A stretch of DNA of 64,000 nucleotides, taken from contig JAUTXW010000932.1 of the NCBI GenBank assembly GCA_030620095.1, positions 620,001 to 684,000 on the forward strand, in the 5' to 3' direction. Source of the stretch: Kuschelorhynchus macadamiae (taxonomy: Eukaryota; Arthropoda; Insecta; Coleoptera; Curculionidae). Shown in pieces: positions 33,085-45,035 of this stretch. Made by a program: the position numbers and the translations under genes. How positions within the stretch are numbered: position 1 is the first letter of the stretch; each line of letters starts with the position of its first letter. The notes under the pieces were generated by a model. That model was not told the origin of the DNA. It saw only the letters and a program-made list of their open reading frames with translations, and did no database searches.

Positions 33085-35048
33085 GGTAGTAAACGCGACA
33101 CACTAAATATATTATACTTCAATAGCAGATCTCTAAGAGGCAATTTCGACCAATCACAAATTTTAATTAAGCACTCAAAAAACTAAAGCACATGCCATAA
33201 TTGTAGCGGAGACCTGGATTGACCAACATAAGGAACGGTATTTCAACCTGCCTGGGTATAATGGATGTTTTGTAAGCAGAGGCAAGAGAGCGGGCGGGGT
33301 CCTTATCTATGTCGACATGGAATTAGGATTCCGAATTAGAAATGAAATTAATACCAACATGTCAGTCTTGACTGTTCAAATACAAAATTATAATGTTCAG
33401 ATTATGGCTGTGTACATTACAAAATTGGAGATTTCCTGGATCACATGGATAGAGCGATTCAAGACCTGATCAAGCAAACATGTCTTATATTGGGCGAGAT
33501 GAACGTTGACCTTTTAACTAGGGGAAATCTTTTATATACCAACATGCTTGATTCTTATGGATTTGTACAGTGCAACACAGAAATTCCCACAAGACTGACA
33601 CCGCATCATCAATCACTGATGGACCTTGTAGTCTGGAATGCTCATGTTAAGAAAACCACAATCCATCTAATTGACCACTCCTTATTTGACTACAAACTTC
33701 AGATAGTAAGCATACCTCATAAAAAGTTAATTTTCAAAACCCACAGAAAAAATTATGTTGTGTCAAAAAATTTAAATTATGAATCTCTAAATGGAAAATT
33801 AAACTTACTAAACCAACGGCTAGAATCCTATACTAATGTCACATTGCTATACAATGATTTAGAGTTAGCCTAGTATTATGGATAATACTACTCATACCAA
33901 ATACTCCCCTAGAAGACCAAGATGATCATTGGCCAAAGTCTTTTTTCTTTTGACCTGTCACACCAGATGAGATCCACGGTGTTGTAACCAGTCTGGACGC
34001 AAAGAAGGCATGTGGCTCTGATAGAATTACATTGGCTAGTATAAAAAAAGTAAAGAAGGGTGTGCGCCGATTCTGGCAAAACTTGTTAATCTGTGCTTTG
34101 AAAGTAGACACGTGTCAGACCAAGTGAAAGTAGCTAAAGTGCGACCTCTGTATAAGTATAAGATCATGAGACTTTATCAAATTCTAAAATCTATTTTGTC
34201 AGTTTTAGGGAAAATTTTGGTACATAATAGGCTTCATTCTAATTTTGATAATTTAAATATTATTGGGGATGGTCAGCATGGTTTTCGCAGATCCAGCGAC
34301 ACAGAGATAGCGGTAATCGATCTAATTTCTGATTTACAGGTAAAAATCGATCATGGATCCGTCCATCTGTGCTTTAGTGTCGCTGGATTTGAGAAAAGCT
34401 TTCGACACGATAAACCACAATATCTTATTGCAAAAAATGTATGGATTAGGAATTTAGGGCACTCCATACAAGTGGTTTTCAAGTTATTTAAGTGAAAGAC
34501 AGCAATTTGTATCAGTGAATAAGGCAAATAGTACAAAGGAAACTATTACTTTGGGGTGCCTCAGGGCTTCCTATTGGGGCCAACCCTCATGTCAACTCTA
34601 TATCTAAGCTAACGATTGTACATAATAGAAAAGCTATTAAACTGTTAATTAGGGATGATTTGATTACTTTGAGCAGGTGGTTGGCCGCCCACAAGCTGAC
34701 TATTTATATTATTCAACAGTCTTCATACATGTTTGTCGGTGAAAGAGTGTTTAACAACAATCAGCCCATACAATTTGGTAATCAACAACTTAAATACAAA
34801 GATGAATTAGGTTTAAAAATTAATGAGAGGTTTTCCTGGGACAAACATGTGGAATATATTAAGAATAGAATAGTAGCTTTTGTGGATGTTCTGTATCGGA
34901 TTGGGTATCTTTTTAAATTAAGAACCCGCAAGCAATTATGACTGAATCCAATACGTGTTTTGCAAAACAAAGCAGTAAAGAGCATCTTTAAACTCCAATA
35001 CAGATACCCGATTCACCTCTTGTACTATTCTAATGGCTTATTAGACAT

Positions 35049-35101
<53 letters not shown>

Positions 35102-35312
35102 ATAAAATCTTATTGTATGTTCATCATATAATTCAGAAAAGCAATCCATTCTTACTTTACTAGGCAGTTTAATAATCTTCACCTGTCACCTTTTAGAACG
35201 AAGCTAGGTCAAAATTCCATCTACTATAAGGGGCTTAAATTGTAGAATTCAATTCCGCATCAAATGAAAAATATAGGAAAAGTAGAAGTCTTTAAAAAAA
35301 ATAACCAATTAT
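33085..35312 (+). pseudogene. LINE, CR1/jockey group, decayed
   Basis: The plus strand starts with an APE-type endonuclease (TLNILYFNSRSLRGNFDQ at about 33090, AETWID, GCFVSRGKRAGGVLIYVD near 33290). It continues with CLILGEMNVDLLTRGN (33481), then the reverse transcriptase: GDGQHGFRRSSDTE (34265) and SLDLRKAFDTINHNI (about 34380). No intact YADD box is seen; a thumb-like region (LGLKINERFSWDKHVEYIK, 34800) follows, and a C-terminal PHQMKNIGKVEVFKKNNQ (35250-35310). The frame shifts many times. A (TA)n microsatellite has expanded inside the 3' coding part. It ends where the 372-bp tandem array begins. Confidence 0.8.
35057..35097. repeat. (TA)n microsatellite inside LINE
   Basis: A pure TA run interrupts the C-terminal coding part of the LINE, so it arose or expanded after the insertion. 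Confidence 0.9.
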
Positions 35313-35313
35313 T

Positions 35314-37890
35314 CATAGTTTCAACATCCGAATATACTATAGGGGTGAGAAACATGCATCGACACAAAAATCGAAACATTAAAAATATTTCTAGGCTAGA
35401 TGTAACAACCCAATAGGATCTATTTTATTCAATATTAAATGCTCTTTTCAATAAGAACCCATAGAAGACGCTAGGTGCTCTAGGTTTTGAGATATTCAAT
35501 GATACATTTGAAAAAAAAATTATTTACAATTTTTTTTTTCCAAATTTGAAAAAAGTAATAAGGAAGCAGTTTTCCCGCGAAATAAAATTAATCTAGTAGA
35601 GAATTTTTTGCAGATTCCAAATCTAACTCGAACAACCCCCTAGTACCTATAGTTTTCGAGTTATGATTTTTTTTCCGAACCTCTACATAGTTTCAACATC
35701 CGAATATAATACAGTGATGAGAAACATGCATCGACACAAAAATCGAAACATTAAAAATATTTCTAGGCTAGATATAACAACCCAACAGAATCTATTTATT
35801 CAAAATTAAATGCTCTTTTCAATAAGAACCCATAGAAGAAGCTAGGTGCTCTAGGTTTTGAGATATTCAATGATACATTTGAAAAAAAAAATTATTTACA
35901 ATTTTTTTTTTCCAAGTTTGAAAAAAGTAATAAGGAAGCAGTTTTCCCGCGAAATATAATTAATCTAGTAGAGAATTTTTTGCAGATTCCAAATCTAACT
36001 CGAACAACCCCCTAGTACCTATAGTTTTCGAGTTATGATTTTTTTTCCGAACCTCTACATAGTTTCAACATCCGAATATAATATAGGGGTGAGAAACATG
36101 CATCGACACAAAAATCGAAACATTAAAAATATTTCTAGGCTAGATATAACAACCCAATAGAATCTATTTATTCAAAATTAAATGCTCTTTTCAATAAGAA
36201 CCCATAGAAGACGCTAGGTGCTCTAGGTTTTGAGATATTCAATGATACATTTGAAAAAAAAAATTATTTACAATTTTTTTTTTCAAAGTCTGAAAAAAGT
36301 AATAAGGAAGCAGTTTTCCCGCGAAATATACTTATTCTAGTAGAGAATTTTTCGCAGATTCCAAATCTAACTCGAACAACCCCCTAGTGCCTATAGTTTT
36401 TGAGTTATGATTTTTTTTCCGAACCTCTACATAGTTTCAACATCCGAATATAATATAGGGGTGAGAAACATGCATAGACACAAAAATCGAAACATTAAAA
36501 ATATTTCTAGGCTAGATATAACAACCCAATAGAATCTATTTATTCAAAATTAAATGCTCTTTTCAATAAGAACCCATAGAAGACGCTAGGTGCTCTAGGT
36601 TTTGAGATATTCAATGATACATTTGAAAAAAAAAATTATTTAAATTTTTTTTTTCAAAGTCTGAAAAAAGTAATAAGGAAGCAGTTTTCCCGCAAAATAT
36701 ACTTATTCTAGTAGAGAATTTTTCGCAGATTCCAAATCTAACTCGAACAACCCCCTAGTGCCTATAGTTTTTGAGTTATGATTTTTTTTCCGAACCTCTA
36801 CATAGTTTCAACATCCGAATATAATATATGTAAAGAAAAAAATATTTCCTCCAATACTACTTGAAAACTAATGTTTCCAGTAAATTTCAAATGCTTATAT
36901 TACCTTATAACCACATTCTTAGGTCGCTACAAAAATTTTGAAAATTTTTCAACTTTTTGATAGTATACTTATACCTACAAAATTTGAAGAAAATGTTTTT
37001 TTGCAAATATTTTTCAAAATTCAGTAATATACTAACTAAATGGTGTAGATTTCGAAAAAAAAACAATTAAAACGTCACCAGAATGGTTCCTGAGGACATT
37101 TGACCTGATTTATTACTAGACCATAGGGGTGAGAAACATGCATCGACACAAAAATCGAAACATTAAAAATATTTCTAGGCTAGATATAACAACCCAATAG
37201 GATCTATTTTATTAAAAATTAAATGCTCTTTTCAATAAGAACCCATAGAAGACGGTAGGTGCTCTAGGTTTTGAGATATTCAATGATACATTTGAAAAAA
37301 AAAAGTATTTAAAATTTTTTTTTTCAAAGTCTGAAAAAAGTAATAAGAAAACAGTTTTCCCGCGAAATATAATTAATCCAGTAGAGAATTTTTTGCAGAT
37401 TCCAAATCTAACTCGAACAACCTTCTAGTACCTATAGTTTTCGAGTTATGATTTTTTTTCCGAACCTCTACATAGTTTCAACATCCGAATATAATATAGG
37501 GGTGAGAAACATGCATCGACACAAAAATCGAAACATTAAAAATATTTCTAGGCTAGATGTAACAACCCAATAGGATCTATTTTATTCAAAATTAAATGCT
37601 CTTTTCAATAAGAACCCATAGAAGACGGTAGGTGCTCTAGGTTTTGAGATATTCAATGATACATTTGAAAAAAAAAATTATTTACAATTTTTTTCTTTAA
37701 AGTCTGAAAAAAGTAATAAGGAAGCAGTTTTCCCGCGAAATATACTTATTCTAGTAGAGAATTTTTCGCATATTCCAAATCTAACTCGAACAACCCCCTA
37801 ACACCTATAGTTTTCGAGTTATGATTTTTTTTCCGAACCTCTACATAGTTTCAACATCCGAATATAATATATGTAAAGAAGAAAATATTT
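35314..37890 (+). repeat. Tandem array, about 372-bp unit
   Basis: The start phrase CATAGTTTCAACATCCGAAT occurs at 35314, 35686, 36058, 36430, 36801, 37471 and 37844, giving periods of 371-373 bp where units are contiguous. Units differ by only a few per cent. Each contains GGGGTGAGAAACATGCATCG, GTTTTCCCGCGAAATA and an AT-rich A/T-tract region. The regular spacing is broken at 36827-37125 by about 300 bp of other sequence; the array resumes mid-unit at 37126. The segment beginning ATATGTAAAGAA (with ATTTCCTCCAATACTACTTGA) follows both the fifth and the last start phrase, so a block of the array and its end were duplicated together. No coding capacity. Confidence 0.95.
36827..37125. repeat. 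Non-unit insert punctuating the tandem array
   Basis: This sequence starts like the array's right border (37867 onward) and then continues with about 250 bp that occur only once in the window. It separates a block of four full units from a block of about two units. Confidence 0.7.
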
Positions 37891-38499
37891 CCTCCAATAC
37901 TACTTGAGTTAATAAAGGAGAAAAGATCGAATTTTAAGTTTCTCAAATTCCAGTAACGGAAAGGCAAAACCACTCGGACATGTCTAAGAAGCACTCGTCT
38001 GCTGTAAAAGAGCTTATGCAAATTTTAAACAACTCACTGACATGGCCTCAGAAAATAGATCTGCAAATTTGACGAATTCACTTCTAAAACGTAATGCTAC
38101 TCGAAATAAATTGAAATTATATTGGTTAACAGATGTAAATAAACGCCCTAGCCTTTCTTCAGGAGTCAAACGAATTCAATCAGGAAGACCATCAGATATG
38201 GAGATAGGAATAAATAGAAAAAAGACTAGGAAATTTAGGGAAAAACGTTTCAGACTAAGTGCCAAATCCATGGTAACAATTAATAAATAATTCCTAGTAA
38301 TGCACGAAGTCCATACTAACTTTAAAACTAAGAAAATATGGCAGGTTTAAATGTTATCAAGGTAAGTTATTGATCGCAGTGTACATTTTAACAATTATTG
38401 TTTTTATTAGTACAGCTTATAAATAAATAAAGAAAATACTTTTTTGTTGTTCGGTTGCCCTATAGTATTGTTTTTTGTATCCGCCCCTGTGGTGTAACG
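37891..38499 (+). other. No recognised gene; short basic ORF
   Basis: An 82-codon frame (38042-38290) encodes a Lys/Arg/Ser-rich protein (for example NRKKTRKFREKRFRL). The sequence before it in another frame (SKKHSSAVKELMQILNN) also looks protein-like. It could be the end of a decayed gene or of the element that carries the tandem array. I do not recognise it. Confidence 0.3.
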
Positions 38500-38960
38500 A
38501 AAATAACATTTCCGAGCAGATTTCTTATATTAATAGGTTTACTTCTTATTTTTGTTTGATTTATAGGTAATACTTGATTTTTGTGCAAAATTTCGGGTAA
38601 ATTAGTTAAGTAATTTTTTGTTAATAATTTTTTTAACATTTCACTAAGCCGTCATTTTATTTCGCCATCTTGGATTCGTATCAAAATTTTACGAGTTGAT
38701 TTCTATGTAATACTTGATTTTTGGTGCAAAATAACCATGTAAATTGGATAAATAGTTTTTTAGTAATAATTCTTTTAACTTTTCACTAATCTAATTTACC
38801 AATCTGAGCTATGCTGAGCTTTGTCACGTACAGACCGACAGACGGACAGAATTGATAAAACAGGTTTTTTTGCATCTGGGGACTATAAAACGTGAAGATC
38901 TGTAAAAACTTGAGAGGGTGATTTTTCCACGATTAAAATACTCCTTTTATACGAGGGAAG
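38500..38960 (-). repeat. Dispersed ATGGCGG repeat, copy C
   Basis: Minus-strand units: the complement of GCCATCTTGGATTCGTA at about 38660, 'tgtaatacttgatttttgg' and 'cagaccgacagacggacaga' (38842) match the modules of copy A in reverse orientation. Confidence 0.75.
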
Positions 38961-39514
38961 TCAAAACACATACATACACTGTCAATGAAGCTAATTAATA
39001 ATTTCTATAAGAAACAATCGATATTTGATCATTATTCGTTGTCAATTCTGTGACAGTACCAGCACAATGCCCAACCGCACGCATCGAAAATAAAAACGGT
39101 CGGAAACAATGAATCTTGAAAAAAATCAAATCAAAACGGAAGGTGCCTTCACGTGTGCGTCGACTACCAAACATGGCGGTTTTCTCTTTTAAGAACGCGC
39201 AGTATGGCGGCGGAATACGTAATTCCATCTAATTGAGTTCAGTGCATCCATCCAAGGGAAGGTATGCTAAGTACAAGGCCATTTATTTTCTCTAGGTAAT
39301 AAGCTGTCTATAGAGGTATGTTTCTGCTGATCGTTTATATATTGGAAACTAATGTTCTCATGTCAACCAGTCATTTTGTGTTGCTTCTATAACGATTCAA
39401 GAATTCTAAACGATTTACAGTTATTAGAAAAGCATATAAAACAAATAATTCCCTAAGTTATTCGATTGAGTTGACTGTGACTTAATAGAAATCCATATTA
39501 GAAAAAACAACAGA

Positions 39515-39516
<2 letters not shown>
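38961..39516 (+). promoter_or_regulatory. Possible promoter-like patch
   Basis: Between 39050 and 39260 the sequence is CpG-richer and carries two ATGGCGG motifs (39176, 39205) in a setting unlike the dispersed repeat (CAAACATGGCGGTTTTC and GTATGGCGGCGGAATACG). A GGAAG|GTATGC donor-like site follows at 39262. Both ATG-started frames stop before it, so any exon here would be untranslated leader. Low confidence. Confidence 0.25.
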
Positions 39517-39569
<53 letters not shown>

Positions 39570-39576
39570 ATATATA
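39517..39576. repeat. (TA)n left of mariner
   Basis: A TA microsatellite abuts the left TIR of the mariner at 39577. A second TA run abuts the right TIR. Confidence 0.9.
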
Positions 39577-41485
39577 CAGGGTGGCCCATCGAAAACGTAC
39601 CGCAAGGCATAACGGCCAGGGTAATTTTTTTTTCAAAAAATCCAATAACCCGTCAATTTTGTTTGTGAGGGGGACAACTTTTGCCCTTAAAATGATCGCA
39701 AAATTTTCAACCCTCTAAGCGGGGGTGTCATCCCCCAAACTTTTTCAAATGGGAAGAGGGGTCAAGTGGTACCGCAATGAAAAGGGCTTTCTATTCTCTA
39801 TACATTCCCGCTTTGGTTTTGAAAATCGGTCAAGTCATTTAGAAAATATGAAGGATTGAATTTAAAATGTTTATTTACAAATTATCAGAGTAAATGATAA
39901 GGATAAATTCCTTCGACCAATTCGCTATTTTTGTCCTGTTATTTTAGATGTTTACTGCTGATTTTAGTGATTTGACATGCCACAACGATCAGGTGCGGTA
40001 GTTGCTAGATAGCTGTTCTGTAACTTGTGCGTTTAAATTTCTCAATATCATTAAATTTTTTATCAATAATTATGGTGTACTCACTTGCAGAAAAAGTGGA
40101 AATAATCGAACTTTATTTTAAAAATAATGAATGTGGCAATCGGGTTGCGCAGATATTTAATGAACGACATCCTGAAAAACACCTTTCCGGCAAAATTGTT
40201 CGCGAGTTAGTAGCAAATTTCGCGAAACTGGATCCCTTATGAATAAAAAGAGGCAGATGGAAAATCCTGTAGTAAATGAAGCTATGGAGGTCTTTGTATT
40301 GGGCCAAGTTGCCATGGATAGTACGCTGAGTACAAGAAAATTAGCCAATGAGACCGGCGTGAATCGTACAAGTGTCCAAAGAATATTGAAAAAACACCAT
40401 TTCCACCCGTATAAAATTCAGTTGGTACAAGAACTCAACGAAGACGATTTTGATCGCCGCTTGCAATTTTGTGAAACTATTAGTGAACGAGTGGCCAATA
40501 ATAATAATTTTCTATTCAATGTGTGTTTTTCGGATGAGTGCACTTTCTTTTTGAACGGTGTAGTTAATCGGCATAACTGTTGGTACTGGGCTGAGAACAA
40601 CCCCAGGGTATTTCACGAGGTGCACACACAACATCCTCAGAAATTGAACGTGTGGGCTGGTATTTTTGGAAATTCTATTGTGGGTCCTTTTTTTCTTCCT
40701 GGAACTCTAACAGGTGATATGTACTTAGATTTACTGGAAAATACCATCGACCCAGCCCTAACTGACATCATCGAAAATAATCCTGGATACGTTGAAGCGG
40801 AACTGATATTTCAACAAGACGGTGCACCTCCACATTACTCTCAAAATATGCGTAATTATTTAAACACTAACTTTCCCGGGCGGTGGATAGGACGAAGGGG
40901 TGCCATTGAGTGGCCTCCCCGGTCACCCGACTTGACTCCTTTAGACTTTTTTCTATGGGGACACATAAAAAGTAAAGTGTATAGCACTCCACTTGCCTCA
41001 TTAGAAGATCTGCGAACACGAATTATTGACGTTTGTCGCGAAGTGACCCCTCAAGTTCTTCAGAATGTTCGAGAACGATTTGAAGCTAATTTGTATCACT
41101 GTATGGAGGTCGACGGGCAACATTTTCAGCCTTTGCTTCATTAATACGGTAAGTTTTTTTTTATGTAATTCAATTTATGCGTTTTTTGAAAAATGTATTT
41201 TTCAAATTTCAATCCTTCATATTTTTTAAATGACTTGACCGATTTTCAAAACCAAAGCGGGAATGTATAGAGAATAGAAAGCCCTTTTCATTGCGGTACA
41301 ACTTGACCCCTCTTCCCATTTGAAAAAGTTTGGGGGATGACACCCCCGCTTAGAGGGTTGAAAATTTTGCGATCATTTTAAGGGCAAAAGTTGTCCCCCT
41401 CACAAACAAAATTGACGTGTTTTTGGATTTTTTGAAAAAAAAATTACCCTGGCCGTTATGCCTTGCGGTACGTTTTCGATGGGTC

Positions 41486-41491
<6 letters not shown>
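39577..41491 (+). mobile_element. Mariner (DD41D) inserted in a TA microsatellite
   Basis: TIRs of about 288 bp (39577 to about 39864 and about 41200-41491) begin CAGGGTGGCCCATCGAAAAC and are near-identical inverted copies; the right tip ends in A instead of G. TA microsatellite lies directly on both sides, so the element landed within a TA array, whose every step is a legal target. The interior has one transposase gene with a single frameshift. Confidence 0.92.
40072..41144 (+). pseudogene. Mariner transposase, DD41D, one frameshift
   Basis: The likely start is ATG 40072 (MVYSLAEKVEIIELYF), as in relatives. The frame runs through FNERHPEKHLSGK to about 40212, where one base must be gained or lost to continue as KFRETGSLMNKKRQM. 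From there it is open to 41144. The core has the first Asp in VCFSDECTFFL (about 40530), second in FQQDGAPPHYS (about 40815) and third in PDLTPLDFFLWG (about 40935), with 41 residues between the last two. HTH segment: TRKLANETGVNRTSVQRIL. Apart from the single frameshift the protein looks complete, so the copy died recently. Confidence 0.9.

Positions 41492-41552
<61 letters not shown>
41492..41552. repeat. (TA)n right of mariner
   Basis: Pure TA run directly after the right TIR. Confidence 0.9.
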
Positions 41553-41554
<2 letters not shown>

Positions 41555-42099
41555 GATTTCTACTATTGGTTTAATTAATTCACCATACACCATAGCAGTT
41601 GTTTCAATACATAGTACCTTCTTCATATGGAATGTAATGCAAACGGACTATACCTAGATGCAATATTCTACCTTAACCTAATTACAGTACTTTATAATTA
41701 TTTGAAAATTCTTTAATGAGGATTCTTTCAAATTTCCTTAATCGATTAAAAATTTACCTGGAGACTTTTGATTATCTTCTACGTGTAACATTATAAAAGC
41801 TTCGTTAAAATTATAACCCTCCCCTAATAAATAAAATTCATTTATTGAACCCCAGGAGGAAGTTATCAAATTGATCCTACCTATTTTTTTATGTATGTAC
41901 CGGGTATCCAATTATGGTCTCCAGCCATAATTCAGTAACCTTTGACCACACAATTATGAGGAAAAATATTTGTAGTTAAATCAGCCAAGAGAAATCGTTG
42001 GAAATTATTTTCAAGTTATTAAAATGGCCGCTAGGAGGCGTAACAGCAACTCAAAAATGAAATGCTGAATTCCTCTTGAATTTTCCGAATTATGGTTTG
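41553..42099. other. No recognised gene
   Basis: AT-rich sequence with no convincing frame. The C-terminal end of the decayed gene family to the right may reach into it. Confidence 0.4.
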
Positions 42100-43128
42100 T
42101 CGAAAATATAAGCATTGTATTCTTCAACCATTTTGTCATACGACGACCCTGCCATCATTGAAACGTTGCATCTTCCCTGGTATCTGTTTTCCCTTTCTTT
42201 GATGTCCTGATGGAATCTTTCACCTTACTCTTCACTCACAGCTCCAAAAATTTCCGGAAACTAATCAAGGAAGGATTGGAGGAAATGCACTTTCAGATTA
42301 TTTTCTTATAATTTGGATCCTTATTATTGTCTAAAAATTGCTCAATAACTGCCTTAAATGCAATCCACCTTTTTTTTTGATACCCGTCATGGTATTGATA
42401 AATTGTTGATCTGCCATGAGCATTCTAATGTCTGGTCCGACGAACACACCTTTCTTTATTTTTGCCTCCGAGAGGCATGGAAACTTAGTGACTAAGTATT
42501 TGAAGCAGTATCCATCTCATGTAAGTGATTTTACAAATTGCATTAATAATCCCAACTTATGTCGAGAGGATATAAAAGAACTTTATAGCGAGGTTCCAGT
42601 GTTTTTCGGAGGATACTCTTCTCACCAACTTTAAGCTTCCTCGGTGGCCAATAATTATTTTCAATCCAGTGATTTTGTCTGTTTCGACTGTCACATAAAC
42701 ACAGAAAACAAAGGTATTTGGTATAACCAGCTTGTTGCCTAAGTAACATGCCCAAGAATTTAAAATCGCCGCACATATGTCAACCGTAGTCTTCATATTT
42801 CGTTTTGGGAAGAACCCATTCCAAATTCTCGTAGGTTTCCTTAAGGTGTACGGAATCACTTACAGGAACGAAGGCATCAGAAGCGCCGTTATGAAGCAAA
42901 ACGGTTTTAAAACTTCTTTTTCTCTTCTTTGGGACATCTATAAAAAGACACCATTGCGAAGAATCATATTGGGTTTTAACTTTTTCCATCAAACCTTCAA
43001 CATTAGGACAATAAACCAACTCGTCATCATAGGCAAAATTAAGGAACAAACTCCTTTTCGTGATATCAGAACCATAAAGAACACACCCCTGGCAACAATA
43101 AATCTCTGTTTCATTCAACAAATGGTTC
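42100..43128 (-). pseudogene. Remnant of unidentified arthropod repetitive gene, C-terminal part
   Basis: The minus strand, in shifting frames, encodes LVYCPNVEGLMEKV and QWCLFIDVPKKRKRSFKTVL (about 43010-42930), LLHNGASDAFVPVSDSVHLK (about 42880), ICGDFKFLGMLLRQQAGYTK with CFLC (about 42770-42700), then KKGVFVGPDIRMLMADQQFI (about 42460-42400) and GERFHQDIKERENRYQG (about 42220-42170). I recall these landmarks as a widespread, multi-copy protein family of unknown function in arthropod genomes; I do not know its role. The N-terminal continuation is at 45030-45265, displaced by an R1-like LINE fragment. Confidence 0.6.
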
Positions 43129-43799
43129 ATCTTCTCGATCGTAAAGATAAAGGATAAAATAAAAACAAACACGGCAAGAGAAGCTGTCAGGGCGATAAGA
43201 ACGACCAAGGATGGGAAAATATTGATACTAACGGAAAAAGACGATCAAGCTCTCAAGGGAATCCAGAAAGATATTAAAGAGGTGTTAGAAACCGCTGATG
43301 TAAGAGTAAATAGCCTGCAGAAGAAAAAATTGGCACTACATATCAGAGGAATGGACGCAACAACGGAGAGACAAGAGGTAATCAAAGCGGTGGAAACCCG
43401 ACTTAACGGCCCAGAAGAAGGGGTTTTCAAAGTTGGTGAACTGAGACCCAACAGAAACGGCACTCAAGCGATTACTTTAATGTTGAATGAAGACAAAGTG
43501 GAGGAATTCCTTAAGAAAAGGCATATCAGGATAGGACTCGTTCTATGCTCCATAGAACAGAGAATCTGGGTGAAGAAATGTGCAAGATGCTGGGGCTATG
43601 GACACGAACACAGGGAATGCAATAATGCAGAAATGAAGGGGAAATGTTTCAAATGCGGAGAAAACGGGCACACAGCAGTGTCTTGCAACAATGTAGAATA
43701 ATGTCCGATATGTAACACAAAAGTCCATAGAGCAGGTTCCGGAAATTGCCCTTCTTTCCGACGTGCCCTATCGATAGCCAAAAAGACCTATAGCCAATA
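43129..43799 (+). pseudogene. R1-like LINE ORF1 (gag-like), 5'-truncated
   Basis: The frame is open from about 43129 without its native start. It encodes a nucleic-acid-binding ORF1 protein with three CCHC zinc knuckles: CARCWGYGHEHREC, CFKCGENGHTAVSC and CPICNTKVHRAGSGNC. A TAA at 43699-43701 interrupts it between the second and third knuckle; the frame then continues to a stop at 43799, seven bases before the ORF2 ATG. Triple knuckles followed by FRRAL are typical of R1-clade LINEs. The N-terminus joins the gene remnant at about 43129. Confidence 0.8.
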
Positions 43800-43805
43800 A
43801 CCCAA

Positions 43806-45035
43806 ATGCCTATCCGAGTCTTGCAAATCAATGCAGATAGGTCGCCGAGAGCGCACGATATGGCTTTTGCTACGTCAGAAGAGATAAAAGCTGACCTTAT
43901 TATCGCTAGCGAGCCAAACTTAAAAAATATAAGGAATCAAAGATGGATAGCAGATGAGAGAGAGGATGTCGTTATATTTATAAAAAACCGAAATATAGTA
44001 GTGGATAGGATTTTCAGAACAAACGGCGTAATAGGCATCAGTACAAGTGAGTTCGACATATATGGCTGCTATATCTCACCAAATGTGCCTACTGATGTCT
44101 TTGAGGCATACGTAGACCAGCTCATGGACACGGTCCAAAACAACAGCAGGGAGTCTTTAATCTTAGGCGACTTTAATGCCAAATCGCAAGACTAGGGTTC
44201 CCCCTATAATGACCATAGGGGAAATATCCTATCCGAAGCCGCGGCAAGGCTACGGTTGGTTGTACAAAACAGTGGCGATAAACCAACATTTGTCAGGAAA
44301 AGCGGAAGTTTTTTCATAGATGTAACCTTCTCTACGCAGGGATTGGCCAGGAGAATCGAAGATTGGAAAATACTAGAGAACGAGCCCATGTCTCCGCACA
44401 AACACATTGCATTTGTAGTGAAGGATAATACAAAGAAACGCACAGATATTAAGGGAAAAGTCACTTTGGATAAGAATAGGTTCAAGGCAGCTCTTCACTG
44501 CTCTCAACAGCCAGAAGAACAAGTACATAGCCTAAGCACAGAAACCCTTACAAATACCTTAAAGCGGGTCTTCCAACAATCAAAGACTTTTCGTGGCGAC
44601 GCAACAAACAGTAGTATGCCGTACTGGTGGTCAGACGATATCGCAGAAAAAAGACAGCAGTGTATTAGAGCAAGGCGTAACCACACGAGAACTGCAAGCG
44701 CAGGAGCGAATCAGGAAACACTTGATGGCTTCTGGAATTTATATAAAGAAAGAAGGAAAGAGCTCAAACGTCTGATATGTAAGAAAAAATTGTTAGAGTG
44801 TTGTTCCCAAACCGCTAGGAACGGTTGTTAACGAGGATTGAAACTGAGGATATACCTCTTTTCTCTGGAAGAAATTAAAAATGCAGGGGAGAGATTAAAA
44901 GCAGGAAAAGCCCCAGACCCTGACGGTATCCCCCCAGAAGCGGTAAAAGAAATGGTGGAAGAAACTCCACATTTTGTCAAGGACTGCCTAAACAAACTAC
45001 TAACAGAACAAGATCTCAAGCAAGGTAACAGCGGC
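43806..45035 (+). pseudogene. R1-like LINE ORF2 (endonuclease, start of RT)
   Basis: ATG 43806 opens an APE-type endonuclease: RVLQINADRSPRAHDMAFAT, IIASEPN (catalytic Glu), YGCYISPNVP, LILGDFNAKSQD (catalytic Asp/Asn). TAG at 44193-44195 stands where relatives have Trp. The frame continues to 44831 (MPYWWSDDIAEKR) and, after an apparent in-frame deletion, into the first reverse transcriptase block RLKAGKAPDPDGIPPEAVK (about 44890). The copy ends around CLNKLL, so the catalytic palm and the whole 3' end are missing. Losing the 3' end is unusual for a LINE insertion, which normally loses the 5' end, and implies a later deletion or recombination. Confidence 0.8.

Noticed and set aside
35314..37890. 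Regular direct repeats as a CRISPR array
   Set aside because: Units are ~372 bp and directly adjacent without spacers, and the genome is eukaryotic. It is a tandem satellite-like array.
39176..39262. Protein-coding first exon starting at ATGGCGG
   Set aside because: Both possible ATG frames hit stops (about 39233 or earlier) before the donor-like GTATGC.
42777..43157. 126-codon plus-strand frame
   Set aside because: It is antisense to the minus-strand gene remnant, which has recognisable protein landmarks.
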